Source of the DNA: Phormidium ambiguum IAM M-71
GTDB taxonomy: Bacteria > Cyanobacteriota > Cyanobacteriia > Cyanobacteriales > Aerosakkonemataceae
Assembly (NCBI RefSeq): GCF_001904725.1
Contig: NZ_MRCE01000057.1
Coordinates: forward strand, 1 to 37,675
DNA length: 37,675 nucleotides
Direction of reading: 5' to 3'
Made by a program: the position numbers and the translations under genes. Below, piece by piece: positions 16,434 to 24,096 of the stretch. A model generated the notes under the pieces. It worked only from the letters and a program-made list of their open reading frames with translations. It did not search any database and was not told the origin of the DNA. The first letter of the stretch is position 1. Each line of letters opens with the position of its first letter.

Positions 16434-16473
16434 AAAAAACTCTCAGCTTTCCACAAAAGTTGGGAGTTTTTAT
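16434..16473 (+). terminator. Terminator after the AAA gene
   Basis: A-rich arm AAAAAACTCTCAGCTTT pairs with AAAAGTTGGGAGTTTTT (with G-U pairs) around a short loop CCAC, ending in a T-run. It looks usable in both directions. Confidence 0.75.
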
Positions 16474-16485
16474 CGGGTAAAAATC

Positions 16486-17034
16486 ATGAAAATTCGTCGT
16501 TACCGATTCAACCGAGCCACTGGCAAAATTTACCGAGTAAGCTATAGCAGTCTGATAGAAGTTCCCGACTATTTGGATGCAATTATTCTCCATGCTACTC
16601 CTTCAGTTTACGGCACGCCATATCAAAATCAGCCCGCTCAGGATTGGATTAGTTTGTGCTTCCTCGATCGCGAACTTTTTTGGAGTTTTGCTTTACTCAA
16701 CAGTGGGCAATCTGATGCTTTACGACCTTTTCTTAATTACCAAAGACAGTACAATGATTTACTCAATTATTTCACTCGCATTACTTTAGTTCCACAACAT
16801 TCCAGAAGTGGAAGACATTGGTTTGCTTATGAGTTTGAAGCATTTCCTTTACCTGATAAAGTGAATCCCACAGAATTTCTCATCAATCATTCAGAATTAC
16901 CTTTGATTGACCCAAATAGCGAGCTTAATTTTCCTGAGCCAGAGATCGATCGACAGCTACTAAAAACCCTTAATTCTCCGCAAGTTGAAATCAGACTGTC
17001 CGACACCAGAAGCACTTTTCTTAATTGGTATTAG
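16486..17034 (+). CDS. Unknown protein, 182 residues
   Basis: No family recognised. It starts with a basic strand (MKIRRYRFNRATGKIYRVSY), contains several aromatic strands (WISLCFLDRELFWSFALLN) and ends in an acidic, Pro-rich stretch followed by SDTRSTFLNWY. No membrane segment or signal peptide. It stands alone between two terminators (about 16.45 and 17.06 kb), so it is probably monocistronic; no leader hairpin of the GCGC type precedes it. Confidence 0.7.
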   Translation: MKIRRYRFNRATGKIYRVSYSSLIEVPDYLDAIILHATPSVYGTPYQNQPAQDWISLCFLDRELFWSFALLNSGQSDALRPFLNYQRQYNDLLNYFTRITLVPQHSRSGRHWFAYEFEAFPLPDKVNPTEFLINHSELPLIDPNSELNFPEPEIDRQLLKTLNSPQVEIRLSDTRSTFLNWY

Positions 17035-17044
17035 CCAAGTAATA

Positions 17045-17077
17045 CTATGCCTTTTACTGCGGCATAGCAGTTTTTTT
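17045..17077 (+). terminator. Terminator after the 182-residue gene
   Basis: CTATGCC (17045-17051) pairs with GGCATAG (17061-17067) around TTTTACTGC, followed by CAG and seven T. Confidence 0.8.
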
Positions 17078-17089
17078 CAGGTTTTAATT

Positions 17090-17101
17090 GCGCTGACGCG
17101 C
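17090..17101 (+). repeat. GCGC-TGAC-GCGC leader hairpin, site 5
   Basis: Core GCGCTGACGCGC with a 4-bp stem, placed 13 bases after the T-run of the preceding terminator and only 7 bases before the ATG at 17109. The real start of the gene may be the in-frame ATG at 17139. Confidence 0.7.
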
Positions 17102-17108
17102 CAGAAAA

Positions 17109-17510
17109 ATGGTTCACAGCGCATTACTAAAATTTCCCATGTATCTCACTAATTCTCCTGAATTCTTTAACTCAAAAACTTTGCCCAAAAAACGGCTAAC
17201 TGCCCAAGCACTTTCCAATTTAATCAAAAGACCTGTGTGGGATGGCAGTTACCCGCATTTTCCTTTAAAACGAACTGGCGAACTATGGCTGCAACAGTTA
17301 TTTGATGGCAATTTTCCGACTATTTTATTTCTGGATTTTTCGGAAAATGTTAATTATCTGACACTTTTAAAATTGCTGGAAAAATTCCACAACAAGCAAT
17401 TGAAAATAACTGTCTTAGTCTACATACCCAAAATCAATCACAGCAAAATTATACCCGCCACAATCTTTAATTTTTGTCAATTACCCTCGCGCCGTCTTAA
17501 AACAGTTTAG
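17109..17510 (+). CDS. Unknown protein, 133 residues
   Basis: A basic, Leu/Phe/Lys-rich protein without recognised motif. It has a hydrophobic strand pattern in its middle (FPTILFLDFSENVNYLTLLKLL) and an alternating strand LKITVLVYIPKIN, which suggests a small alpha/beta domain, perhaps a nucleotide-handling fold. The start is uncertain: ATG 17109 lies right after a leader hairpin, and ATG 17139 is an in-frame alternative. It opens an operon with the nuclease-fold protein 28 bases downstream. Confidence 0.65.
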   Translation: MVHSALLKFPMYLTNSPEFFNSKTLPKKRLTAQALSNLIKRPVWDGSYPHFPLKRTGELWLQQLFDGNFPTILFLDFSENVNYLTLLKLLEKFHNKQLKITVLVYIPKINHSKIIPATIFNFCQLPSRRLKTV

Positions 17511-17538
17511 CTCTAAACATAGCAACCGCCAAGTCCTT

Positions 17539-18363
17539 ATGAACTATCTGCGTCTCAATGCAGAAGATTTATTCTACCTAGAAAATTCCGGGTGTCTTTA
17601 CTCTTCTGAAATCATTAGCCCAGCATCCGCTTCTGCTAGATGCTTGGGCGAACAATTTCATTTAATTATGCAGCAATCATTAATGGGTATGCCCATTGAT
17701 TCATTGCTTAATAATCATTCTCAACTAAAGCAATGGTTTTCTGGGTTGCAGTTGTTAGCTCCCGAAATATGGTGTGAAGAAGCAAATACTGGGAAAAGCT
17801 ATTCTCATCAGGTTGATTATTTCTATGACGATGTAATCCTCACATCTACTTTTGATCTGCTTATCTCTAAGTCTGAGCAACTTGAAATTGTCAATTGGAC
17901 AACAGATACCCTTAATTTAACAGATATCCAATGGCAATGGAGAACTGGGTTGGACTTATTTCTCCTGGCACAAACTGATACTTATTTACCCGAACAAATT
18001 CAACTGACTTACTGGCTTCTTAACCATTCAACGCTTCCCATGAAATTTTCTATCCACTACTCTAATCAAGCTTTGTTAGCTTTCAAAACCAAATTAGAGC
18101 GAACTTTATCCAAACTTCCAGAGCTTTTTCCAAAAGCAGTTGTCACTAGTGGAAACAACGAGAATAACCAGCATTCCCAAAAGTCTTTATTTCCATCTAC
18201 ATTTGCCGATCGCTCTAGAGTCCCATCATCTCCTAAAGAATTCACATTTTCACAACCTGTTCCAGAAACCAATGAGACTATTGAAGATTCTTTGAGCCAA
18301 TTTCTTTCGGGGAGATTAACAATCAAAGAATATATAGACTCCGTTCCCGAAGTAGAACTTTAG
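17539..18363 (+). CDS. PD-(D/E)XK nuclease-fold protein, catalytic residues lost
   Basis: A 274-residue protein resembling the RecB/Cas4-type PD-(D/E)XK fold: a helix with LGEQFHLIMQ (H41), acidic E80/E81, STFDLLI (D106) and then LEIVNWTTD at about 115-123, followed by the QWQWRTGLDLFLLAQ helix. In active members the last motif reads IVDWKT; here Asp is Asn119 and Lys is Thr121, so metal-dependent cleavage is doubtful. Residues about 200-274 are a low-complexity linker and an acidic tail. It may bind DNA ends or act as a structural partner. Assignment by motif pattern only. Confidence 0.6.
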   Translation: MNYLRLNAEDLFYLENSGCLYSSEIISPASASARCLGEQFHLIMQQSLMGMPIDSLLNNHSQLKQWFSGLQLLAPEIWCEEANTGKSYSHQVDYFYDDVILTSTFDLLISKSEQLEIVNWTTDTLNLTDIQWQWRTGLDLFLLAQTDTYLPEQIQLTYWLLNHSTLPMKFSIHYSNQALLAFKTKLERTLSKLPELFPKAVVTSGNNENNQHSQKSLFPSTFADRSRVPSSPKEFTFSQPVPETNETIEDSLSQFLSGRLTIKEYIDSVPEVEL

Positions 18364-18377
18364 ATGGCAGATAAACC

Positions 18378-18674
18378 ATGATTTCTTTTACTCCAATTAA
18401 CTACCAAAAAATTCCTTTGGGAGATGGCTGGAATTTAAATGTTCTCTCCAAATCTATCGCCACCATCACCGATCCAAAAGGTAAGAGGAAAACATCATAT
18501 TTCGGTTTTGATACTAAAGAAAAAGCCTTGGAATTTATGGCACAACATCGCTCGCAAGTATCAGCAGCGATCGTTAGAGAAAGCCAACGTCTTTCCCAAT
18601 ATGCTTGGGAATGCAAAATTTGGCAATGTCCCACTGAACTAATTTTGTCTCAATTGAACCAACAATCACCATAA
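18378..18674 (+). CDS. Unknown small protein, 98 residues
   Basis: No family recognised. Residues about 10-45 look like a three-stranded sheet (YQKIPLGDGWNLNVL, KSIATITDP, KRKTSYFGFDTK), followed by a helix (KEKALEFMAQHRSQV) and a Cys-containing end (WECKIWQCPTELILSQL). It follows the nuclease-fold gene by 14 bases and is the last gene before a terminator. Confidence 0.65.
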   Translation: MISFTPINYQKIPLGDGWNLNVLSKSIATITDPKGKRKTSYFGFDTKEKALEFMAQHRSQVSAAIVRESQRLSQYAWECKIWQCPTELILSQLNQQSP

Positions 18675-18705
18675 TTCACTTGCTGATTTTACCATTTTTC
18701 GAGTT

Positions 18706-18748
18706 AACAAGGCTGTCTATAAAACAGCTTTGTTTGCTCTAATTTTTT
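18706..18748 (+). terminator. Terminator after the 17.1-18.7 kb operon
   Basis: AACAAGGCTGT (18706-18716) pairs with ACAGCTTTGTT (18724-18734), one G-U pair, 7-base loop, followed by TGCTCTAA and a run of six T. Confidence 0.75.
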
Positions 18749-18757
18749 CTCAATCCA

Positions 18758-18769
18758 GCGCTGACGCGC
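18758..18769 (+). repeat. GCGC-TGAC-GCGC leader hairpin, site 6
   Basis: Core GCGCTGACGCGC, 32 bases upstream of the ATG at 18802 and just after the preceding terminator. Confidence 0.7.
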
Positions 18770-18801
18770 ACTATAAAAGTGAATGAAAATACATTTGTAC
18801 T

Positions 18802-19128
18802 ATGAGTTCTACCGATAACGAAACTAAACTGCGTCGTGCTACCGAAAAACTAATTCGCTCAATTCGATTAGCAATCCAACAAGCTACTCCTAGTGAAGCA
18901 TTAGCTATCTGGAAATTGATGAAATCTCTAGAGATTCGGCGTAATACTCCCAATCTCACTGATGCACAAGTAGAAGCTTTATTGACTATGCTTGCCAAAG
19001 AATCTGGTGCTGATATTATCGAGGCTACCCTCAATTCTAACTCTTCAATTGCCCTAACTTCTACTCCTAATCAGCTTGAAGAACCAGCACTAGCTACCTC
19101 TAACAATCGAAAGGGAAATAATCGATAA
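18802..19128 (+). CDS. Unknown small helical protein before the Gp157-like gene
   Basis: A 108-residue protein that is predicted from its composition to be mostly helical (KLRRATEKLIRSIRLAIQQA, ALAIWKLMKSLEI, DAQVEALLTMLAKES), with a disordered Ser/Asn-rich end. No known family. It lies 2 bases before the Gp157-like gene and probably works with it; early phage-type operons often pair such proteins. Function unknown. Confidence 0.65.
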   Translation: MSSTDNETKLRRATEKLIRSIRLAIQQATPSEALAIWKLMKSLEIRRNTPNLTDAQVEALLTMLAKESGADIIEATLNSNSSIALTSTPNQLEEPALATSNNRKGNNR

Positions 19129-19130
19129 TT

Positions 19131-19706
19131 ATGACTACTACGCCCATTAAACCTGTTAAAGAAACCCTAGACGATCTAGAACAACAGTTGGAACTACTCA
19201 CAGAATATCTAGAGTCGGATAACCCAGAAGAAAGAGCCATAGCATCAGCCATTTTTGAAGAGTTAGAACCTGTTCTTGAACATAAAATTGATAGCTATGT
19301 CGCTCAGATTAATTGTCTCAAAGCTAATCGAGAATTTCGACAGTCAGAATCTCAACGTATTGCTGGTTTAGCTAAACAAGATTCAACAGCGATATCATGG
19401 CTGACAGAGAAACTTTTGGGATTCATGGAACGCCGCGTCGAACAGTTAGGTGAACGCGGACGCAAGCTAGAGGGAAAACTGAGCAAAGTATCTCTTTGTC
19501 AGAATGGTGGAAAACCTCAAGTTTGGATTAACCCAGAACTAAAACCTGAAGAATTTCCTCATACATATCTCAAACTTGTTCCTACTTTGGATACGGAACT
19601 TATAAGGGAAGATGCGATCGCTTCTGTTACGGGAGAAATCCATGATAATAACGGTCGTTTGATTGCCAAATTAATGCCTAGAGGTAAGCATCTTCGCCTT
19701 AGTTAA
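19131..19706 (+). CDS. Siphovirus Gp157-like protein
   Basis: A 191-residue protein that follows the Gp157 pattern: an N-terminal coiled region (LDDLEQQLELLTEYL), then IDSYVAQINCLKANREFRQSESQRIAGLAK, WLTEKLLGFMERR, KLEGKLSKVSLCQNGGKPQVWI, and a late PEEFPHTYLKLVPTLD-type segment with KLMPRGKHL at the end. Gp157 proteins come from phage early regions linked to recombination or replication; their activity is not well defined. It suggests phage ancestry of this part. A terminator follows within 60 bases. Confidence 0.65.
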   Translation: MTTTPIKPVKETLDDLEQQLELLTEYLESDNPEERAIASAIFEELEPVLEHKIDSYVAQINCLKANREFRQSESQRIAGLAKQDSTAISWLTEKLLGFMERRVEQLGERGRKLEGKLSKVSLCQNGGKPQVWINPELKPEEFPHTYLKLVPTLDTELIREDAIASVTGEIHDNNGRLIAKLMPRGKHLRLS

Positions 19707-19738
19707 GTTTTACCAACCTTGCTCTTAATTCACTTTGT

Positions 19739-19768
19739 CCAGGCTTACAATAAGTCTGGGCATTTTCT
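19739..19768 (+). terminator. Terminator after the Gp157-like gene
   Basis: CCAGGCTTA (19739-19747) pairs with TAAGTCTGG (19751-19759), one G-U pair, loop CAA, then GCATTTTCT. The T-run is short. Confidence 0.6.
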
Positions 19769-19774
19769 ATATCT

Positions 19775-20695
19775 ATGTCTCCGAAATTCTTTCCGGTATT
19801 AGGAAAGTCAGATACTTTATCCATTGCGGGAAACAAACAAGGAATTTGGGAATTTCTTGAGCCTCAAAATCAACCTGGTGGCTGGTTAATTTCTTTATCC
19901 AATAAGCCAACTCTTTTTCCCAATTCAGTACCAATTTTTTGGGATTGTAGCGCGATTCGTTATAGTCACCTTAATTTCCCGCAAATTAGAAATTCCTTAA
20001 TAACTCCTTTGTTCTGTATCAACCAATATCTCAGCCTCAAAGCTAAATCTGGAGATTTTATCACCTGTCCTGACCACATACTACTACCAAATAGCAATTT
20101 AGAATTTCGCCGCCAATTTAACTTCAACTCTGCTAAACAATTCCTACTTTTAGCTAAAATACATTTACCTTGGTGCCTACCTTTGGCTACAATTCATGGT
20201 CTAACCATTGAGGAAAAAGTTAAGAATGCAGTGAGGCTATACGAACTAGGATATCGTATGTTTGCTATTGGTTCGTTGGCTATTAATGCTAGCCAAAAAC
20301 AGCCAAATATTACAGCTATTCAAGCTATCCGAGCCACCTTACCTCCTAGTTGTTATCTCCATATTTTTGGGTTATCTTCTCCTGATTATGTCCAAGCTTT
20401 TACTCAAATTGGTATCAATTCTTTCGACGGAAGTTCTTGGCTGCGACAAAGTTTTTTAGGTTTCTTCTATGAAGCTAAAAACAATAAGTTAATCAAGCAC
20501 CGGGTTCCGCAAATTCTTTCAAGGAATTTGGCAATTCCGTTATGTCATTGTCGCATCTGCGAAACTCTCAGAAACTTTGGCATAGAAACTAGAGCGATGG
20601 GAAACCGAGTCGCTAATTTGGGAAGAGCAATCCATAATTTAGGAGAATTAATTAAAATCCATCAACAAATCATTTCTAACCAAATGTTTTCTTAA
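19775..20695 (+). CDS. dpdA: DpdA/TGT-like 7-deazaguanine DNA transglycosylase candidate
   Basis: A 306-residue protein of the tRNA-guanine transglycosylase superfamily, closest in features to the DpdA branch. The zinc site is complete: C257-x-C259-xx-C262 (CHCRIC) and H287 about 25 residues later, as in TGT enzymes. GLSSPDYVQAFTQIGINSFDGSSW contains D218, which is in the place of the nucleophilic Asp; CPDH (D100) may be the second catalytic Asp. DpdA enzymes exchange guanine in DNA for preQ0-type bases, which protects phage or element DNA from restriction. No preQ0 genes are in the window, so the precursor would come from the host. DNA rather than tRNA as substrate is inferred from the shape and context. 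Confidence 0.7.
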   Translation: MSPKFFPVLGKSDTLSIAGNKQGIWEFLEPQNQPGGWLISLSNKPTLFPNSVPIFWDCSAIRYSHLNFPQIRNSLITPLFCINQYLSLKAKSGDFITCPDHILLPNSNLEFRRQFNFNSAKQFLLLAKIHLPWCLPLATIHGLTIEEKVKNAVRLYELGYRMFAIGSLAINASQKQPNITAIQAIRATLPPSCYLHIFGLSSPDYVQAFTQIGINSFDGSSWLRQSFLGFFYEAKNNKLIKHRVPQILSRNLAIPLCHCRICETLRNFGIETRAMGNRVANLGRAIHNLGELIKIHQQIISNQMFS

Positions 20696-20712
20696 GTTTT
20701 CTGGTGTTAATC

Positions 20713-20937
20713 ATGCGCGTGTTTAAACAAGTTAGCTACGTACAAATATCACAAGGATGGCAAACCTATGTGTTTCCGGTTAGAGGCGGTTTTGTGCGTT
20801 ACAAATTGCTGCCAACACTCAGGGATTTTGAACAAGCAAAAGAAAACTGTATCAGACAAGGATGGAAAATGACTAATGCTACTTCTTTAGTGAAGAAGAT
20901 GAACTCTTCTTCTACCCAAATAGAGTCAATTTTTTGA
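20713..20937 (+). CDS. Unknown small protein after the dpdA-like gene
   Basis: A 74-residue protein when started at ATG 20713; a GTG at 20704 would add three residues. It has a two-strand start (MRVFKQVSYVQISQGWQTYVFPVRGG) and a helix (FEQAKENCIRQGWKM). No family recognised. It is 17 bases downstream of the dpdA-like gene, so it may be a partner; nothing in the sequence tells its role. Confidence 0.6.
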   Translation: MRVFKQVSYVQISQGWQTYVFPVRGGFVRYKLLPTLRDFEQAKENCIRQGWKMTNATSLVKKMNSSSTQIESIF

Positions 20938-20969
20938 ATGAAAGCATTTTACCTTTTGAATTGTTAAAG

Positions 20970-20981
20970 GCGCTGACGCGC
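20970..20981 (+). repeat. GCGC-TGAC-GCGC leader hairpin, site 7
   Basis: Core GCGCTGACGCGC, 38 bases upstream of the ATG at 21020. Confidence 0.7.
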
Positions 20982-21019
20982 TATGAATTGTGATGTATTG
21001 CTATGAGAAATTTACCATT

Positions 21020-21217
21020 ATGTCACAAAAAACCTCATCTCCTCCATCCACTTCTATTCCCTTATTTTTGTCAAAAACAATAACCTCCACACCGCCGTCC
21101 GACGAATGTGGTCACACATCAAACGCCGCCGCAGAAATGGATGAACGAGAAAAGGAATGGTACGAGATGTGGGATTACTCTCATATCGGTGATACTGACA
21201 TCGATTTACATTATTAA
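21020..21217 (+). CDS. Unknown small acidic protein
   Basis: A 65-residue protein; an in-frame ATG at 20990 is possible but lies only 8 bases after the leader hairpin. The first half is Ser/Thr/Pro-rich and probably disordered; the second is acidic with MDEREKEWYEMWDYSHIGDTDIDLHY. Highly acidic small proteins on plasmids and phages sometimes mimic DNA; here that is only a thought. It lies 11 bases before the gene ending in DEEIPF. Confidence 0.5.
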   Translation: MSQKTSSPPSTSIPLFLSKTITSTPPSDECGHTSNAAAEMDEREKEWYEMWDYSHIGDTDIDLHY

Positions 21218-21228
21218 CTAATCTGAAT

Positions 21229-21543
21229 ATGATTCGTCAACAACTCATCTGCGATGTTTCGCCAAATAGTCTGGTAAATTCCTTTGATAATTCAGCTTTC
21301 AAAAGTTTGGTTATCTTCGATAATCAGGAATACCTAGAAATCAAGTTTACTCAACATTCTCTGAAACAATTGTCAGAAATTATCGCTCATTTAACTCGAC
21401 TCCAACAGCTTTTAGTTGAGTCGAAAAAACAAGATATCATCACTCAGTTGCACTCCCTAAATGTACCTGTGGTTATTCCCAATAACTCAGAGAAAACTAC
21501 ATCAATTATTGCAGCTAACTCCGACGAAGAAATTCCCTTTTAG
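21229..21543 (+). CDS. Small protein with an SSB-like acidic tip
   Basis: A 104-residue protein with no known family. The body has a strand pair (FKSLVIFDNQEYLEIKFT) and a long helix (LKQLSEIIAHLTRLQQLLVESKKQDII). The last residues are NSDEEIPF, which is the form of the SSB C-terminal tip (acidic residues then IPF) used by SSB to recruit partner proteins. No OB-fold is evident. It may mimic SSB or compete for its partners, or be a diverged SSB-associated protein; this is inference from the tip alone. Confidence 0.65.
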   Translation: MIRQQLICDVSPNSLVNSFDNSAFKSLVIFDNQEYLEIKFTQHSLKQLSEIIAHLTRLQQLLVESKKQDIITQLHSLNVPVVIPNNSEKTTSIIAANSDEEIPF

Positions 21544-21570
21544 TCCAATAAGGCAGAAGATAAAAATTTT

Positions 21571-21642
21571 CCTTATCCCCCTGTCCCCTTATCCCCCTGT
21601 CCCCTTGTCTCCTAATCCCTAGTCCCCAGTCCCCAGTCCCCA
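21571..21642 (+). repeat. Short tandem repeats of 7-16 bases
   Basis: Two copies of a CCTTATCCCCCTGTCC unit run into AGTCCCC heptamers (AGTCCCCAGTCCCCAGTCCCC). Such heptameric short tandem repeats are common between genes in filamentous cyanobacteria. They abut leader hairpin site 8. Confidence 0.7.
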
Positions 21643-21654
21643 GCGCTGACGCGC
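21643..21654 (+). repeat. GCGC-TGAC-GCGC leader hairpin, site 8
   Basis: Core GCGCTGACGCGC, directly after the heptamer repeats and 32 bases upstream of the GTG at 21687. Confidence 0.7.
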
Positions 21655-21686
21655 CTTTTCAGGATTAACAATTTACCTCTAAATCA

Positions 21687-22556
21687 GTGAAAGACAAAGC
21701 ATCTCAATCAAACCAGCCTGCCACTTCAACATCCAGCACTACTCCGACTGCATTGGAAACTCCAGAAATCGAGTTAGAACGGGACGAGTTTGCTGACCCA
21801 ATGTACCTTGACCCCAATGCCAGACTACCGCGCATCCAGGCATTGCGGGGTACAACTCCCAAACAGTGCGGCTACTTTGTGCCAGCCGACCAAATGGCGA
21901 AAGCTGGATGGTTCAATTTTGATGAAAAGTTACTTACTACTTATACTTTCGAGATTACTGGAGTTGAGGAACAAGGGTTTCTCACTCCTTCTGTGCGAAT
22001 GTTAGTTTGTCCTAGAACTCCTACTTTAGCTTACGATCGCAAAGCTACCAAAGAATCCAAGCAATTAGTAATTGTGGGACGCTATTTACCAGAATATAAG
22101 GATGAGGAGAATATCGGCAATACTCAATATTTTGAGGTTATCTTGCTTGATGAGAAGAATCAACCTTTACACCAAGTCCCACTGTCTTACCGAGCTAGCG
22201 GTGCTAACCAAGCGACTTTCGCTACCCATTGGCAGGCTTTCATCGATGAAATGACCGCTTGCCATGCTATTAGTAACCGCATCGCCGCTAGGGGTAAGAA
22301 CAATCTTTTCAAGTGCCTGTGCGTATTTTGTTTCACTACTGTCCGAGAACTCGCTGGGACAACTCAGAAAAGCCCTGCCTGCAAAGTAGCTAACCACGAA
22401 GTTCCTAGCTTGGAAACTTGGAAGCAGTATTTTCTGGGATTCAACCTAGAACGCAAACAGCAAATCTGGGAAGCTCTGCAACCTGCTCAACCTCTGATTG
22501 TACCTGGTCTTTCGGGTAGCACTACCCCAATGGCTCAACTGCCACCTGCTCAGTAA
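21687..22556 (+). CDS. DUF5895-like protein
   Basis: A 289-residue protein read from a GTG start. After a disordered Ser/Thr/Pro lead (about 1-30) it has PMYLDPNARLPRIQALRG, CGYFVPADQMAKAGWF, YTFEITGVEEQGF, RMLVCPRTPTLAYDR, ESKQLVIVGRY and NNLFKCLCVFCFTTVRELAG, which match my memory of DUF5895, a cyanobacterial family of unknown function often on plasmids. It is likely cytoplasmic. It lies alone, just before dnaN, and may be a DNA-metabolism partner. Database confirmation of the family name is needed for full certainty. Confidence 0.6.
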   Translation: MKDKASQSNQPATSTSSTTPTALETPEIELERDEFADPMYLDPNARLPRIQALRGTTPKQCGYFVPADQMAKAGWFNFDEKLLTTYTFEITGVEEQGFLTPSVRMLVCPRTPTLAYDRKATKESKQLVIVGRYLPEYKDEENIGNTQYFEVILLDEKNQPLHQVPLSYRASGANQATFATHWQAFIDEMTACHAISNRIAARGKNNLFKCLCVFCFTTVRELAGTTQKSPACKVANHEVPSLETWKQYFLGFNLERKQQIWEALQPAQPLIVPGLSGSTTPMAQLPPAQ

Positions 22557-22567
22557 TCAACTAATTT

Positions 22568-22608
22568 CCTTTATCCATTTCGAGTTTTTGGAGTGGATAA
22601 AGGCTTTC
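22568..22608 (+). terminator. Stem-loop after the DUF5895-like gene
   Basis: Perfect 10-bp arms CCTTTATCCA (22568-22577) and TGGATAAAGG (22594-22603) with a 16-base loop, followed by CTTTC. The T-run is weak, so termination may be partial. Confidence 0.6.
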
Positions 22609-22637
22609 ATTATTTGCACTAGATTCAATCAACTACT

Positions 22638-24059
22638 ATGAAATTCTCTTGTACTGCCAAGCAATTCGATGCCGCACTCGATACAGTCATGGGTGCAATA
22701 CCGAGTAAACCAAATCATCCCATTCTTGCTAATGTTCTCCTCAAAGCATCTAACAAAAAATTAGAAATAGGCGCTTTCGACCTCAGTTTGGGTATCACCG
22801 CACATTTGGAGGTATCTGTTGAGATTGAAGGTAGTTTTACAATCCCAGCTAAACATTTATCAAACATTATTTCTACTTTGCCTAAAGAGGAAGAGCTTTC
22901 ATTTACAATTCAATCTGACAAACAGGAAGCTACATTAACCTGTTCTGGCAAACGCTACAATTTTCGAGGTATGGCGGCATCTGATTTTCCTCAATTACCT
23001 ACCATAGAACCATCTACAGGTAGTTCGGCTATACTAACTGCCAGTGTCCTAGCGCGGGGATTAAAAACTACTTTGTTTGCCACTGCGTCGGATGAAACTA
23101 AGTTAATTCTTACTGGTGTTCGGTTAACTGTGTCAGCCCAGCGTGTGGAATTCGCTGCTACTAATAGTAAATCTCTGGCTGTCGTTAAAGATTCTCTTCA
23201 TAGTCATGGCGAGCAACCAGAATCATCGAATGAAAAGAAACCCAAAAGTAAAAGGAAATTCTCTACTTCTTCTTCAACTAGTTTAGCTATCACTGTTCCC
23301 AAAACTGCTTTAAAAGAGTTACAAAAGCTTTTGGGTAATCCTACAGAAACCAAGGATGATTTCCCGATTCAACTGCTTTGTAATGATAGCCAAATTATCT
23401 TTAGTGGCGCTAACTTTACTCTGGTTTGTCGCGCCTTGGCTGGAAGTTATCCTGATTATCAACAATTGATACCTTCTTCTTGGAGTCGAGAAGTTTCTGT
23501 CAGTTCTCAACAAATTTTAGCTGCCGTGACTCGCCTTGCTACTTTCGACAAACACAAAATTATTCGTTTAGTTCTCAATCCATCTGAGCAAGTTCTTTCT
23601 CTATATGTGGAAGGCAAAGATATTGGTTCTGGTGCTGAATCTTTACCTGCGTTAATCAAAAGTGATGATTTCCAAATTGGCTTTGATGCTGATGTACTTA
23701 TCCCAGCTATTAAAGCTATTCCTTCTTCTGAATTGTGTTTTTCTTTTAACGAATCTCATCATCCTGCTACTATCAATTTACCGGATAGTACTCTGTCTTC
23801 TGCTACAGTTTTAGTCATGCCAGTGGAACTTGGTGGTGAATCTCCAAAACATCAGCCTTCCCGACGTAAATTATCTTCCCAAACTGCATCAACAACTATT
23901 GAAGAATCAGAAACTATTGAAGATGAATCATTGTCAGATGAAGCATCAAAAGCATCTGTTAGGGAAATAGAACCCACAGAAATCGAGGAAATCGAAACAG
24001 AATCAATATCAACAGATGTAGATGAGGCTAACTTAGAACTCGCTGCACTGCCAATGTAA
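22638..24059 (+). CDS. dnaN: DNA polymerase III beta subunit (sliding clamp)
   Basis: A 473-residue protein. It opens with MKFSCTAKQFDAALDTVMGAIPSK and has the repeated clamp domain features: PILANVLLKASNKKLEIGAFDLS, GSFTIPAKHLSNIISTLP, YNFRGMAASDFPQLP, a second domain with ILTGVRLTVSAQRVEFAATNSKS, and a third with SREVSVSSQQILAAVTRL. Typical clamps have about 370-390 residues. The extra length is a basic Ser/Lys-rich insert between about 190 and 215 and a tail of about 65 residues rich in Glu, Ser and Thr after VMPVELGG. It would form the ring that holds polymerases on DNA. It ends right before the palindrome array. Confidence 0.92.
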   Translation: MKFSCTAKQFDAALDTVMGAIPSKPNHPILANVLLKASNKKLEIGAFDLSLGITAHLEVSVEIEGSFTIPAKHLSNIISTLPKEEELSFTIQSDKQEATLTCSGKRYNFRGMAASDFPQLPTIEPSTGSSAILTASVLARGLKTTLFATASDETKLILTGVRLTVSAQRVEFAATNSKSLAVVKDSLHSHGEQPESSNEKKPKSKRKFSTSSSTSLAITVPKTALKELQKLLGNPTETKDDFPIQLLCNDSQIIFSGANFTLVCRALAGSYPDYQQLIPSSWSREVSVSSQQILAAVTRLATFDKHKIIRLVLNPSEQVLSLYVEGKDIGSGAESLPALIKSDDFQIGFDADVLIPAIKAIPSSELCFSFNESHHPATINLPDSTLSSATVLVMPVELGGESPKHQPSRRKLSSQTASTTIEESETIEDESLSDEASKASVREIEPTEIEEIETESISTDVDEANLELAALPM

Positions 24060-24096
24060 AGCAAAGGTTTTTTACTCAAAACAGCTGGTTGTTAGG

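Noticed and set aside
21571-21642. Heptamer repeats as an iteron origin
   Set aside because: CCCCAGT-type tandem heptamers are common short repeats in cyanobacterial genomes and are only a few copies here.
23319-23513. Minus-strand frames within dnaN and other genes
   Set aside because: They lie entirely opposite to well-supported genes, have no ribosome sites and low-complexity or unstructured products.
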